Part shown: positions 53,784 to 63,260 of the stretch, piece by piece
How the letters are laid out: each line of letters begins with the position of its first letter
Position numbering within the stretch: the stretch's first letter is position 1
DNA from: B16-G9 sp964400655
GTDB taxonomy: Bacteria; Bacteroidota; Bacteroidia; Bacteroidales; F082
Direction of reading: 5' to 3'
Assembly: GCA_964400655.1 (NCBI GenBank)
Contig: CAYNVN010000121.1
Location: 1 to 64,000 of the forward strand
DNA: 64,000 nucleotides
Translations under genes and position numbers: made by a program
The notes under the pieces: model-generated
What the model saw: the letters and a program-made list of their open reading frames with translations, nothing else
What the model was told of the DNA's origin: nothing
The model's database searches: none

Positions 53784-54881
53784 CTACCTCAGTTTGTATC
53801 GCTTTCCGGGCAAACTAATTACCAGACCACGGAACTCAAGGTTCAAAAGCAGGGAAGAGACCTGCGAAACGGGAATTTTACTTTTTGCCATCAGCTCATC
53901 AATTCCGGTTTCTCCATCTTCTGTAAGAATATCCATCAATATTTTTTCATCATCCGACAGATTTACAAAAAGCTCAGGTTGGGATACCGGTTTTTCATCA
54001 TCATCTTCCCAGCCTGTTAAGCGAATAATGTCATCCGCCGATTCAACCAAAGCCGCCCTATTGGTTTTTATTAAAAAATTGGTTCCTTTTGAATAGACAT
54101 CTTCTGTTCTACCCGGAACTGCAAACACATCGCGGCTGTACGAAAAAGCAATGTCGGCCGTAATAATCGCACCTCCTTTTATCCTCGATTCAACAACCAG
54201 TGTCGCATCGGTCATTCCCGCAACAATTCTGTTTCTTTTGGGAAAATTCTCCCGATCGGGAGTGGTGCCCGAAAGGAATTCGGTAAGCAGCCCTCCGTTT
54301 TCCATCATCGAGGCGGCAAGGTTACGGTTTTCGGCCGGATACAGCCTGTCGAGCCCGTGGCCCAATACACCAACCGTAGGCAAATGGTAACTAAGGGCGT
54401 TTTTATGGGCACAACTGTCGATACCATAGGCAAGGCCGCTTACAATCATCACCCCTTTATTTTTTAACCCTTCAATAATTTTTTCGCATTGGGTTCTTCC
54501 GTAAGGAGTTGAGCGGCGAGTACCCACCACGGCAAGCATCCGTTTATAATTTAAACTTTGGTTGCCCTGATAGTATAGCATCACAGGACCGTCGTCGCAA
54601 TGAAACAACCGCCGGGGATACTCTTCATCGGTATAAAACAGCGGTTTAATATTATATTTTTTAATAAACGATATCTCCTTTTCCGCCCTGCTCAACACCG
54701 AATGGTTAACAATGTTGTTGACCGTACTTTCGCCAATGCCCGGTATTTTCAGCAATGCCTTCCTGCTTTCGCGAAATACGGCTTCCGCCCCGCCGCAATA
54801 GGATACCAGCTTTTTACCATTTACCGAGCCGATGGAAGGAATCAGTGTTATTCCTATTTTATATAACAGATCGTCGGGCAT
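53784..54881 (-). CDS. dprA: DNA-processing protein DprA
   Basis: This 365-residue protein has a N-terminal SAM-like/helix-hairpin-helix region (LLKIPGIGESTVNNI), the Rossmann-like DprA core (MLAVVGTRRSTPYGRTQCE, SGLAYGIDSCAHKNAL, GVLGHGLDRLYPAENR, NFPKRNRIVAGMTDATLVVE, AVPGRTEDVYSKGTNFLI) and a C-terminal winged-helix domain. It protects incoming single-stranded DNA and loads RecA during transformation. ATG 54881 replaces the TTG at 54890. It follows the thioesterase gene by 9 bp. Confidence 0.95.
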   Translation of the reverse strand: MPDDLLYKIGITLIPSIGSVNGKKLVSYCGGAEAVFRESRKALLKIPGIGESTVNNIVNHSVLSRAEKEISFIKKYNIKPLFYTDEEYPRRLFHCDDGPVMLYYQGNQSLNYKRMLAVVGTRRSTPYGRTQCEKIIEGLKNKGVMIVSGLAYGIDSCAHKNALSYHLPTVGVLGHGLDRLYPAENRNLAASMMENGGLLTEFLSGTTPDRENFPKRNRIVAGMTDATLVVESRIKGGAIITADIAFSYSRDVFAVPGRTEDVYSKGTNFLIKTNRAALVESADDIIRLTGWEDDDEKPVSQPELFVNLSDDEKILMDILTEDGETGIDELMAKSKIPVSQVSSLLLNLEFRGLVISLPGKRYKLR

Positions 54882-54890
54882 AACAAACAA

Positions 54891-55361
54891 TCACAAAATA
54901 TCTTTATTATTTGAACCGGTTTCTTTTCTTAAAATGCTATAAGCACAACGGGCTACCGCCACAGGCTCATCCTGGTGTTTTTGAAACAGTTTTACATCGG
55001 CTACAATGATACGCTTACCCGATTTCACCAGTTTACTTACTGCAAAAATATCTTTTTCAATGGCTCCGTGAAGGTAGTCGATACGCATATCGATGGTATT
55101 TACCTTATCGCCGGGAACGGCAAGGCTAAGTGCCACCAATCCGCCCGTACTGTCGGCAATTGCCGCCAATATACCTCCGTGCCACAATCCGCGCGAAAAA
55201 TCGCCGGTAAATTCATCTTTAAACGGAATGCAAACTTCGGCAAAGCCCTCTTCCAGCTTTTGTATTTCCATTCCCAATATTTTATTGGCAGGCATGATAT
55301 TTTCAATAATATCTTTTAAAGCCGACAAGCGTTCTTCGGTTGTTAAAAAATTATCTTTCAT
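54891..55361 (-). CDS. PaaI family hotdog thioesterase
   Basis: This 156-residue protein has the hotdog acyl-CoA thioesterase core: LWHGGILAAIADSTGGLVAL (the HGG active-site loop) and TIDMRIDYLHGA. It would hydrolyse acyl- or aryl-CoA esters; substrate unknown. ATG 55361 is used because the longer frame to 55385 starts with TTG. It is between lptD (43-bp gap) and dprA (9-bp gap), probably in one unit. Confidence 0.87.
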   Translation of the reverse strand: MKDNFLTTEERLSALKDIIENIMPANKILGMEIQKLEEGFAEVCIPFKDEFTGDFSRGLWHGGILAAIADSTGGLVALSLAVPGDKVNTIDMRIDYLHGAIEKDIFAVSKLVKSGKRIIVADVKLFQKHQDEPVAVARCAYSILRKETGSNNKDIL

Positions 55362-55404
55362 TCCTATAATTTGATTTTCATACAAAAGTAATGGTATAAA
55401 CCAT

Positions 55405-58083
55405 TTAGTAATCTCTGAAATCTTTCTTTTTATTAAGTTTCAGATCCTGAAGAATAGCAGCCTTCACATTTATGGAAAAATTCCAACTTTTGCGTGGCCC
55501 GAAAGGAATAACATTGAAGCTCATTTCCCAGCAATGCAGATCGCGATGTATGTTAAAAGAAGTAAGAGAAATCTCATTATCGGTAAAATCCCAACCCGTT
55601 CGAAAAGTAACTTTCCATTTTGGTGTAATATTAACCTGGCCGGAAAGCCCAAGCGTTTGAACAATCCTGTTTGTTGGTATTTTTTCGTAATTGATATACG
55701 CTATATTGGTGGTATAACTAAAATTATAGCTCAGATTAATGGACCAGGGAATGTTCCAATCGATATATTCGCTATGGTCGTTTAACGTTCCCACATCTTC
55801 ACGGACATATTTCTCCTCTGTAATTATTTCACTTTTTTCCTCCTCATTTTTCCCCTTATCCTTTTTCTTTTTAAAATCTTTATCGCTTAGCCGCAGGCTG
55901 AGACTAAGTGCCCATGCAGTATTGGATTTTCTGAACAGCCTTTTGTTTTTTGTCCACTCAAGAGTATTGGTACGCCTGCCGGCCGAGTCTAACGCATACG
56001 GGTCCCACAGCGAGCTGTATTTCAAATCAATATTTTTCCAAAGGGTTGTTCTTCCACTCATACTAAGGTACGACATATTTACCGAATCCTTGGCAAGATC
56101 ATAATTACCATTAATGGTAAAGCTCTTTATCAGGGTAATTTTTTTCATACCTGTGACAGTATCTTTGCGTGATCTCACCTTAATTTCCAGGTTATTTCCA
56201 AAATTAAAACCTATTTGTCCCGACTTATACTGAGGCGGCGAACCATATAAAAACCCCTGATACTTTGAATAGGAATGCTCTTCGCCTTCGCCATCAATAT
56301 AAGAGTCGTAATATCCCCATGTTGAGTTTCCGAAATCCGGCACATAATTAAATGTTATGGAGGGCGTAAAAACATGACGAACAGCCTTTAACGGCCCTTT
56401 TTTAAATCGCAGCATTCCGTAAACCTTGGTGGAAAGGCTGCTGCTTACGTTAAAATCGAACGTATTGTTAAACCCCGCTATGGTATCTTTGGCAACATAT
56501 CCCACGATGGTATCGTTTCCGTTAATAATGGTATCGTTAACCCAATATTGATCAACCTGTTGCGAATACATTCTGTCGGTAACGGTTAGCGAGTTACTCC
56601 ATGTAAAATATTTAAACAGTTTTACGGGGAGTCTGACAGGTAACTTATGTATTACTCCGTTTTGCATATTGCGTTGATAAGCCTGCTCGGTAAAAACCAG
56701 CGAATCGTAGGTATTAACCACATTTTTCCCGTTAACCGAATAGGTGATACTCAAATCTTCGTAGAATCGTTTTTTACCGGTTCTGTTCTTTTTCCGCAAA
56801 GGATAAAAAGTATTTACATTAAAAGTAAGCTCCGGCAAAGTAATCTGCACCACATGAGTTTTGGTGTTTTGCCGGTGACTTCCGTTGGCGGTTAAATAAT
56901 ATTTACCTGCCCAGCTGGTTTGGTATGAAACGCTCGACTGGAACTCGTTGGAAAGATAGTCGTTAAGATCAACAGAATTATACTTAATAAAATTGGAGGT
57001 TACAATGTTAACATTGGCATTGAACCTGCTGTTAGGGCGGGCCTTTGCATCTTGTGAGTGCGTCCACCGTATTCTGAAGTCATTGCTTTTTTGATAGTCG
57101 GGCGAATACTTATCGCTTATAATATTAACCGCATATTGCACTGCAAACGAGCCACTGAATTTATACCGTTTTTTATAACGAAAAGTCGGTTTTATGGCCC
57201 AGCTTCCTCTTGAATAGATATCGCCAATCATTTTCAGGTCCATATAATCGTTTATGTGCCAATAGTACCCGCCTCCTTCGAGGTAAAACCCGCGATTGGC
57301 CGATTCACCATAACTTGGAATCACAATTCCCGACCGCTGGCGACTGTTGTTTGGAAACATCCCGAAAGGTATGGCCAGCGGTGTTGGCACACCTTCTATT
57401 TCCATGTAGGCAGGCCCCGTTACAATTTTGTTATCGGGAATAACCCTCGCTTTTTTAAACTTAAACCTGAAATGGGGATGATCTTCAAGGTTACAGGTTG
57501 TATATGAACCATGCAGAAGGTTGATTGAATTATCAGGTAATTTTTTAACCCGTCCTCCGGCCAAAAACCCCTGTGCATCCTCGGTAAAGATGCTGTAAAT
57601 ATAGCCTTTGCCCGAATCAAAATTATACTCAATGGTATCGGCTTTAAAGGTTTGCCCGCCCTGTGTAAATACAGGCCTGCCCTGCTGCTTTCCCGTTGAA
57701 TCGATAACCCCGTATGCCACAACGGTATTATTGTTAAAGTTAACCTCAATGCGGGCTGCTTTCAAATCAATATCTTCATATTTAATTTCTGCATTACCAT
57801 ACAAAAAAACCTTTTTACTTAAAATATCCTGCACAATGGAGTCGGTGGCCGTTCGTTCAACCTTTGCATCAATTTTGGAGTGAGTTTGCGTAAAATTAGT
57901 ACTGTCAATTAAAACGGAATCCTTTTTTATGATTGCCGTATCTCCGGCAGGATTAAGGGTATCGGCAACAATTTCCGGAAATCCATACACCATTTTTGCC
58001 GAAACACCGTTACCATACCAGGTTATCGTTAGTAATAACCAAAGCCATGTTAATAATTTACCTGAAGATGACCTTTTCGTCAA
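55405..58083 (-). CDS. lptD: LPS-assembly outer-membrane protein LptD
   Basis: This 892-residue protein inserts lipopolysaccharide into the outer leaflet. After a signal peptide comes an OstA/LptA-like periplasmic domain (QDILSKKVFLYGNAEIKYEDIDLKAARIEVNF in shorter blocks) and then a large barrel (TCNLEDHPHFRFKFKKARVIPDNKIVTGPAYMEIEGVP region; PSYGESANRGFYLEGGGYYW). The start is placed at TTG 58083 (MTKRSSSGKLLTWLWLLL), because this gives a normal signal peptide and a TATATTTG promoter element (58128-58135) lies upstream. The frame is open to 58173, where it would overlap the amidase gene. Confidence 0.9.
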   Translation of the reverse strand: MTKRSSSGKLLTWLWLLLTITWYGNGVSAKMVYGFPEIVADTLNPAGDTAIIKKDSVLIDSTNFTQTHSKIDAKVERTATDSIVQDILSKKVFLYGNAEIKYEDIDLKAARIEVNFNNNTVVAYGVIDSTGKQQGRPVFTQGGQTFKADTIEYNFDSGKGYIYSIFTEDAQGFLAGGRVKKLPDNSINLLHGSYTTCNLEDHPHFRFKFKKARVIPDNKIVTGPAYMEIEGVPTPLAIPFGMFPNNSRQRSGIVIPSYGESANRGFYLEGGGYYWHINDYMDLKMIGDIYSRGSWAIKPTFRYKKRYKFSGSFAVQYAVNIISDKYSPDYQKSNDFRIRWTHSQDAKARPNSRFNANVNIVTSNFIKYNSVDLNDYLSNEFQSSVSYQTSWAGKYYLTANGSHRQNTKTHVVQITLPELTFNVNTFYPLRKKNRTGKKRFYEDLSITYSVNGKNVVNTYDSLVFTEQAYQRNMQNGVIHKLPVRLPVKLFKYFTWSNSLTVTDRMYSQQVDQYWVNDTIINGNDTIVGYVAKDTIAGFNNTFDFNVSSSLSTKVYGMLRFKKGPLKAVRHVFTPSITFNYVPDFGNSTWGYYDSYIDGEGEEHSYSKYQGFLYGSPPQYKSGQIGFNFGNNLEIKVRSRKDTVTGMKKITLIKSFTINGNYDLAKDSVNMSYLSMSGRTTLWKNIDLKYSSLWDPYALDSAGRRTNTLEWTKNKRLFRKSNTAWALSLSLRLSDKDFKKKKDKGKNEEEKSEIITEEKYVREDVGTLNDHSEYIDWNIPWSINLSYNFSYTTNIAYINYEKIPTNRIVQTLGLSGQVNITPKWKVTFRTGWDFTDNEISLTSFNIHRDLHCWEMSFNVIPFGPRKSWNFSINVKAAILQDLKLNKKKDFRDY

Positions 58084-58127
58084 TTGGATTGATTTACTTT
58101 TGTTAATGGCAAATACCTTTATTTGTG

Positions 58128-58135
58128 CAAATATA
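58128..58135 (-). promoter_or_regulatory. Promoter (-7 element) of lptD
   Basis: On the minus strand TATATTTG is a full match to TAnnTTTG. It lies inside the long form of the lptD frame and therefore supports the shorter start at 58083. Confidence 0.45.
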
Positions 58136-58158
58136 ATTTCTAATTTGATACCATTAAT

Positions 58159-59571
58159 TTGAAACGGCTGCAATATATTGTTATTATCTTTTTGGTGACT
58201 TTTTCTTTGGAGTTGTTATGGGGTCAAACAACGGATAACAAAGGGAAAAAGATTACCACCATTGTTATTGATGCCGGACACGGGGGAAGAGACCCGGGCG
58301 CTTTGGGCAAACACTCGCGTGAAAAAGATATTACCCTTGCCGTGGCCCTGAAAACAGGGAGGTATATCAAAGCCAATCTTCCGGATGTTAAGGTAATTTA
58401 CACCCGTAACCGGGACAGGTTTGTGGAACTAAAAACCCGCGGACAGATAGCCAATAAAAACAATGCCGACCTGTTTATTTCAATACATTGCAATTCCAAC
58501 AATTCACACGCTCCTTATGGTGCCGAAACATACGTACTGGGAAGCGACGACAAACGAAGCAACCGCAACATGAAAGTAGCCATGCTCGAAAATGCCGCCA
58601 TCCTGCTTGAAGACAACGCTAAAGACAACTACAACGGGTTTGATCCCAATTCACCCGAATCATACATCATCTTTTCGTTAAAACAAAACGATTACAAACA
58701 GGAGCAAAGCCTTGTGCTGGCACAAAAAATTCAAAGCCAGTTTAAAAACCGGGCAGGAAGAAAAGACAGGGGTGTTCATCAGGCGGGATTTTTGGTACTG
58801 GCAGGCACCTACATGCCTTCGGTACTGGTTGAGCTGGGATACCTTAGTAACTATACCGAAGAAAAATTCCTGTTGTCGGACAAAGGTCAATCCTATCTTG
58901 CTTCGGCCATTTACCGTGCGGTAAAATCGTACAAACACGATTACGAACTGGAAAACAATGCCGGCAGCAGTGCTGCAAATAGAACAACGGCTAAAAAAGA
59001 TAAACCGGCTAAAACGTCACCATCCCCCAAACCAAAACCTGCCACCTCCGGCATTGAATACAGGGTGCAATTTTTTACTTCGGCAAAAAAGATTCCGCTT
59101 TCCGATAAACGTTTTGGCTCCATTCCCGAAAAGTCGGTTTATTATCATAATGGTTTGTACAAGTACACATCCGGTCATTTTAGCAATCAACAGGATGCCG
59201 AGACGCGGCGAAAAACCTTAAAAAACAAAGGCTACAACTCTTCATGGATAGTGCTGATGAAAAACGGTAAACGATATACCGGAAACCCGCCGCCACCACC
59301 CGAAACATCCGGAACAAAAAACAAACTTACCACCCATACCGTTGAATACAGGGTTCAGTTTTACACTTCACCGAGTAAAATTCCGATAACAAGTTCAAAG
59401 TTCAAAGGAGTTGAGCAGGTTGACGTATATTATCATAACGGACTTTACAAATATACTTCGGGGCATTACCCCTCGTTAAACCGGGCGGCAGCGCAGCAGT
59501 CAAAACTCCGTAAAAAAGGATTTACAGGAGCATTTGTTATAAAAATGAAAAACGGCAAAAGGTTGAATTAA
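58159..59571 (+). CDS. N-acetylmuramoyl-L-alanine amidase (Amidase_3) with two C-terminal SPOR-like repeats
   Basis: This 470-residue protein begins with TTG and a signal peptide (...LELLWGQ). The Amidase_3 domain (about 33-245) has zinc ligands H41, E55 and H110 and catalytic E225 (VELGYLS), so it cleaves peptides from muramic acid in cell-wall splitting. A Lys/Pro-rich linker is followed by two near-identical SPOR-like domains (about 296-375 and 395-470), each with EYRVQF.TS and YYHNGLYKYTSGH. SPOR domains bind denuded glycan at division sites. It is divergent from lptD and upstream of mlaD. Confidence 0.93.
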   Translation: MKRLQYIVIIFLVTFSLELLWGQTTDNKGKKITTIVIDAGHGGRDPGALGKHSREKDITLAVALKTGRYIKANLPDVKVIYTRNRDRFVELKTRGQIANKNNADLFISIHCNSNNSHAPYGAETYVLGSDDKRSNRNMKVAMLENAAILLEDNAKDNYNGFDPNSPESYIIFSLKQNDYKQEQSLVLAQKIQSQFKNRAGRKDRGVHQAGFLVLAGTYMPSVLVELGYLSNYTEEKFLLSDKGQSYLASAIYRAVKSYKHDYELENNAGSSAANRTTAKKDKPAKTSPSPKPKPATSGIEYRVQFFTSAKKIPLSDKRFGSIPEKSVYYHNGLYKYTSGHFSNQQDAETRRKTLKNKGYNSSWIVLMKNGKRYTGNPPPPPETSGTKNKLTTHTVEYRVQFYTSPSKIPITSSKFKGVEQVDVYYHNGLYKYTSGHYPSLNRAAAQQSKLRKKGFTGAFVIKMKNGKRLN

Positions 59572-59748
59572 CACTCTCTATAATAAACTGACAAACCTTA
59601 TAAATATAGATTTATCAAAGGTAAAAAGAAGATACAAACCCTGCTTGTTGTAAAACCGGCTTTGATTATTACTATTTTTGTTTTTTGATTTTTTAATAAA
59701 GTCCACTTAAACAAATTATCTAACTTTACACTTTAAAATAACGGCATC

Positions 59749-60696
59749 GTGAAAAGATCGAAACCATATTTAATAGGATTTACTTTTATTTTGGCCATCG
59801 TAATATTTGTTTGGGGGTTCAACTTTCTTAAAGGACGCGACCTGTTTAAAAAACAGGAATTTTTGTTTGCCCGATACAAAATGGTAAACGGCCTGGTTGC
59901 AGCCAAGCCGGTTTATATAAACGGATTACAGGTGGGACAGGTAAGCAGGCTCTATTTTGCCCCCGATATGTCGGGCGACATTATCGTGGAAATGGTTATT
60001 CAAAGCAAATTCCCCATCCCCAAAAACAGTGTTGCACATATTTTTAGTGCCGACCTGATGGGCTCCAAATCCATTGAATTACATTTGGGCGACTCAAAAG
60101 AGATTGCCCAAAGCGGCGATACTTTATTAACCAGCGTAGAAGGCTCCATAATGGAGTCGGTCAACAAACAGGTGGCACCGCTTAAAGCCAAAGCCGAAGT
60201 ATTGATGAGCTCGGTTGATACCCTGATTGCAGCATTTAACACCGTATTAAACAAAAACACAACCGAAAACCTGAAAGCAAGCATCAAAGATATTACCACT
60301 ACTTTCAGGAACCTTTCAAACACTACCAGCAACATTGACACCCTTGTGGAGGTAGAATCAAACCGACTGGCCAATATTCTTGCACATGTTGATTCGCTTA
60401 CCGGTACGCTAAGTGATAACCGCGAAGACCTAAGTAAAATTATTATCAACTTCAGAAGCATTAGCGATTCGCTGGCAAAAACCGATTTTTTAAGCATTAT
60501 CCAAAAAGCCGACTCGTCCATAAACAGTTTAAACCAAATTCTTGCTAAAATCAACGAAGGACAAGGAACGGCCGGCATGCTGATGAATAACGATTCGCTA
60601 TACCGCGAACTGGATAAATCAGCCGAAGAATTAAATAAGTTATTAAAAGATATTAGGGAAAACCCTAAACGGTATGTAAAATTTTCGCTGTTTTAA
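59749..60696 (+). CDS. MlaD/MCE family phospholipid-transport protein
   Basis: This 315-residue protein (GTG start) has one N-terminal transmembrane helix (about 8-24), an MCE domain (about 36-118: YKMVNGLVAAKPVYINGLQVGQVSRLYF, MGSKSIELHLG) and a long helical coiled C-terminal region. It would be the substrate-binding subunit of an ABC-type lipid transporter between inner and outer membranes. The ATPase and permease genes are not adjacent. It follows the amidase gene by about 180 bp. Confidence 0.9.
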   Translation: MKRSKPYLIGFTFILAIVIFVWGFNFLKGRDLFKKQEFLFARYKMVNGLVAAKPVYINGLQVGQVSRLYFAPDMSGDIIVEMVIQSKFPIPKNSVAHIFSADLMGSKSIELHLGDSKEIAQSGDTLLTSVEGSIMESVNKQVAPLKAKAEVLMSSVDTLIAAFNTVLNKNTTENLKASIKDITTTFRNLSNTTSNIDTLVEVESNRLANILAHVDSLTGTLSDNREDLSKIIINFRSISDSLAKTDFLSIIQKADSSINSLNQILAKINEGQGTAGMLMNNDSLYRELDKSAEELNKLLKDIRENPKRYVKFSLF

Positions 60697-60725
60697 CGCC
60701 GTCAGTATCTTTTAAAAATCATCAA

Positions 60726-61850
60726 CTAAAATTTGTACTGATAGATTCTGTACTTTTTGTACATCTCGGCATTAATATTTTTTAAAGCGCGGTTCATCAT
60801 GATATTATCTTCCAATATCCAGCTTGCTTCTCCCGTATAGTAGCCTCTTTTGGTTCCGTTATGAAATGTTTTTGCATACATACAGGCATCGATACCGGTT
60901 TTACGATAATTCTCCAAAATACCAAGTGTTAATACTCTTACACTTTTTACTTTTTTCTTAAAATTGATAAGTTTCAGGAAATTAAACGGAAAAAGTTTAC
61001 CGTTTCTTATCTTTATAAATATTTCGTTAATATTCGGTATTGTGGCCGAAAAAGCCACGGGTTTTCCGTTATCCTCAACCATAAATACCAAATCGGGGGT
61101 AGTAATCATTTTTAACTCTTTTACCAAAGCATCAAACTCTTCCACGGTCATGGGAATAAATCCCCAATTATCTTTCCATGCTTCATTGTATATGTACCGA
61201 ATTTTAGGAATTTCCTCCTTCATATTATTAAAATCAACCTGCCGGATGATGATCCCCTGCGATTTCAGCCGTTCCTCAATTTTGGCACTCAAACTCAACA
61301 TCCGCTCCGGAATCTCCTTATGACGCAGATACCAGGCAAACAAATCCATTCGTTTTTCCAGTCCGTAATCAAGGAAAAGGCTATCGTAATACGCTTTGTT
61401 GTGGGTCATCATAACAAACGGTGGTGTATCAAAACCTTCTACCAACGTACCACATGGATCGTTGGTTGACGGATTCATGGGGCCGTACATACCATCCACC
61501 CCTTTATCTTTTAGCCAGGCAACGGCCGTATCAAATAACGCTTTGGCAACCTCTTTATCTTCAACAGATTCAAAAAATCCGAAAAAACCATAATTCTCTT
61601 TCCAGTGGTCAACATAGGCCTGATTGGTAATGGCCGCTATCCTACCAACAACCTCCCCGTTACCATTAGTTGCAATAAAATACTCTGCTTCACCATGCTT
61701 AAAAAAAGGATTCTTCTTTTTATCCAGTGTCTCTTTGGTCATAAGCCTGAGTTCAGGAACATAATTCTTATCATCTTTATAATGATTGTAAGGAAAATCA
61801 ATAAATTTCTTTATCCCCTTTTTATCATTAACCTTTTGTACTGTTATCAT
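60726..61850 (-). CDS. GNAT-fold acyltransferase family protein, candidate ceramide N-acyltransferase
   Basis: This 374-residue protein has a GNAT-like N-terminus (KKFIDFPYNHYKDDKNYVPEL, RIAAITNQAYVDHWKENYGFFGFFE, DGMYGPMNPSTNDPCGTLVEGF), but it is about twice the size of a simple acetyltransferase and appears to have two GNAT-type halves. Its known relatives are conserved in Bacteroidota without an established role. It is divergent from serine palmitoyltransferase with back-to-back promoters. The bacterial ceramide synthase described in Caulobacter is, as recalled, also GNAT-like, so N-acylation of a sphingoid base is a plausible, untested role. Confidence 0.8.
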   Translation of the reverse strand: MITVQKVNDKKGIKKFIDFPYNHYKDDKNYVPELRLMTKETLDKKKNPFFKHGEAEYFIATNGNGEVVGRIAAITNQAYVDHWKENYGFFGFFESVEDKEVAKALFDTAVAWLKDKGVDGMYGPMNPSTNDPCGTLVEGFDTPPFVMMTHNKAYYDSLFLDYGLEKRMDLFAWYLRHKEIPERMLSLSAKIEERLKSQGIIIRQVDFNNMKEEIPKIRYIYNEAWKDNWGFIPMTVEEFDALVKELKMITTPDLVFMVEDNGKPVAFSATIPNINEIFIKIRNGKLFPFNFLKLINFKKKVKSVRVLTLGILENYRKTGIDACMYAKTFHNGTKRGYYTGEASWILEDNIMMNRALKNINAEMYKKYRIYQYKF

Positions 61851-61875
61851 GGTAATTATTTTTTATTACAACCTC

Positions 61876-61883
61876 CAAATTTA
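61876..61883 (-). promoter_or_regulatory. Promoter (-7 element) of the GNAT gene
   Basis: On the minus strand TAAATTTG is a full match to TAnnTTTG, 26 bp upstream of the start codon. TTTA (61902-61905) is a weak -33 at 18-bp spacing. Confidence 0.5.
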
Positions 61884-61913
61884 ATATTTTCTCAATACTA
61901 ATAAAATAATCGC

Positions 61914-61921
61914 TATTTTTG
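61914..61921 (+). promoter_or_regulatory. Promoter (-7 element) of serine palmitoyltransferase
   Basis: TATTTTTG is a full match to TAnnTTTG, giving a leader of about 65 bases. It faces away from the GNAT promoter at 61876-61883 with 30 bp between the two -7 elements. Confidence 0.5.
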
Positions 61922-61990
61922 AACTCGAACAATATCCATGATAGATATTTTTAATTGATTTTCAATTATTAAAACAAAATAATTTATTTT

Positions 61991-63178
61991 ATGACCGAAC
62001 TACAAAAGCGAGCCGCTGCCTATACCGAGCCACAAAAAGTTAAAGAGGCGGGAATTTATCCCTATTTCAGGGTACTTCAGTCGGGACAGGATAAAGAGGT
62101 GGTTATCGACGGAAAAAAGGTGTTGATGTTTGGTTCAAATAACTATCTGGGACTAACCAGTCATCCTCGCATTAAAGAAGCGGCCATTGCGGCCATAAAA
62201 AAATACGGATCGGGAACTGCAGGCTCCCGTTTTCTGAACGGAACACTTGATATCCATCTGGAACTGGAAGAAAAACTCGCAAAATTTGTGGGTAAAGACG
62301 AAGCCATTACCTATTCAACGGGGTTTCAAACCAACCTCGGTGTAATTTCAGGAATTATCGGACGAAACGACTGCATCATCATTGATGAACAGGATCATGC
62401 TTCACTTATTGACGGCACTCGTTTGTCGTTTGGAAAAGTATATAAATACAAGCACAACGACATGGAGTCGCTGGAAAAGGTACTGATTCGTCAAAACAAC
62501 TATGCTCTTAAGCTGATTATTCTGGATGGCATCTTCAGCATGGAAGGCGACATTGCCCGTTTAGATGAGGTGGTAAGACTTGCCGAAAAATATAATGCTT
62601 CTATTTTGGTTGATGATGCACATGGCTTGGGTGTTTTGGGCGAAAGAGGAAAAGGCACCGCTAATCACTTCGGTGTAACCGATAAAGTAGAGATGATTAC
62701 CGGAACTTTTAGCAAATCGCTTGCTACGGTGGGGGGATTTGTTGCCGGTTCAAAGGAGATAATCAACGTATTGCGCCATGTTTCACGAAGTTTTATTTTT
62801 AGTGCCAGTTTGCCACCGGCTTCAACGGCATCGGTAATTGCCGCACTGGAACTAATTGAAGAACAGCCCGAAATAGTTGACAACCTTTGGAAAAACGCCA
62901 ACCTTTCCATTAAACTATTTAACCATTACGGCATTGACATCGGTAATTCAGAAACCCCAATCATTCCGGTTTATATCCGCGATAACGAAAAAACGTTTTA
63001 CATAACAAAACTGTTACTGGAAGAGGGTATTTTTGTCAATCCGGTTATTTCGCCGGCAGTACCACCCGAGCACTCGCTGCTTCGTTTCTCGCTGATGGCA
63101 ACCCACTCAACCGAAGAAATTGAATATACCATAGAAAAAATTTACAAAACGGGTAAAAAAATCGGTTTGTTTGATTAG
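61991..63178 (+). CDS. spt: Serine palmitoyltransferase (alpha-oxoamine synthase family)
   Basis: This 395-residue PLP enzyme condenses serine with palmitoyl-CoA to 3-ketosphinganine, the first step of sphingolipid synthesis. Active-site residues are K242 (TGTFSKSLAT), H136 (EQDHASLIDG) and H211 (DDAHGLGVLG). GSNNYLGLTSHPR and GSGTAGSRFLNGTLD are family blocks. Length and detail resemble bacterial SPT rather than KBL or BioF (7-keto-8-aminopelargonate synthase), but those relatives share the fold. The inositol-sphingolipid operon in the same window supports SPT. Confidence 0.88.
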   Translation: MTELQKRAAAYTEPQKVKEAGIYPYFRVLQSGQDKEVVIDGKKVLMFGSNNYLGLTSHPRIKEAAIAAIKKYGSGTAGSRFLNGTLDIHLELEEKLAKFVGKDEAITYSTGFQTNLGVISGIIGRNDCIIIDEQDHASLIDGTRLSFGKVYKYKHNDMESLEKVLIRQNNYALKLIILDGIFSMEGDIARLDEVVRLAEKYNASILVDDAHGLGVLGERGKGTANHFGVTDKVEMITGTFSKSLATVGGFVAGSKEIINVLRHVSRSFIFSASLPPASTASVIAALELIEEQPEIVDNLWKNANLSIKLFNHYGIDIGNSETPIIPVYIRDNEKTFYITKLLLEEGIFVNPVISPAVPPEHSLLRFSLMATHSTEEIEYTIEKIYKTGKKIGLFD

Positions 63179-63260
63179 CAGGTAAAAGTGTCTAAAGTGT
63201 AATGTCAGTGCCCGTAATACATTGACCACTCTTTTTATGATAAAAACAGGGAAAAGGTAT

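Noticed and set aside
60000..60578. 192-codon minus-strand open frame inside mlaD
   Set aside because: Antisense shadow: the translation is Ser/Val/Leu-rich without domain features, and the MCE protein on the other strand is clear.
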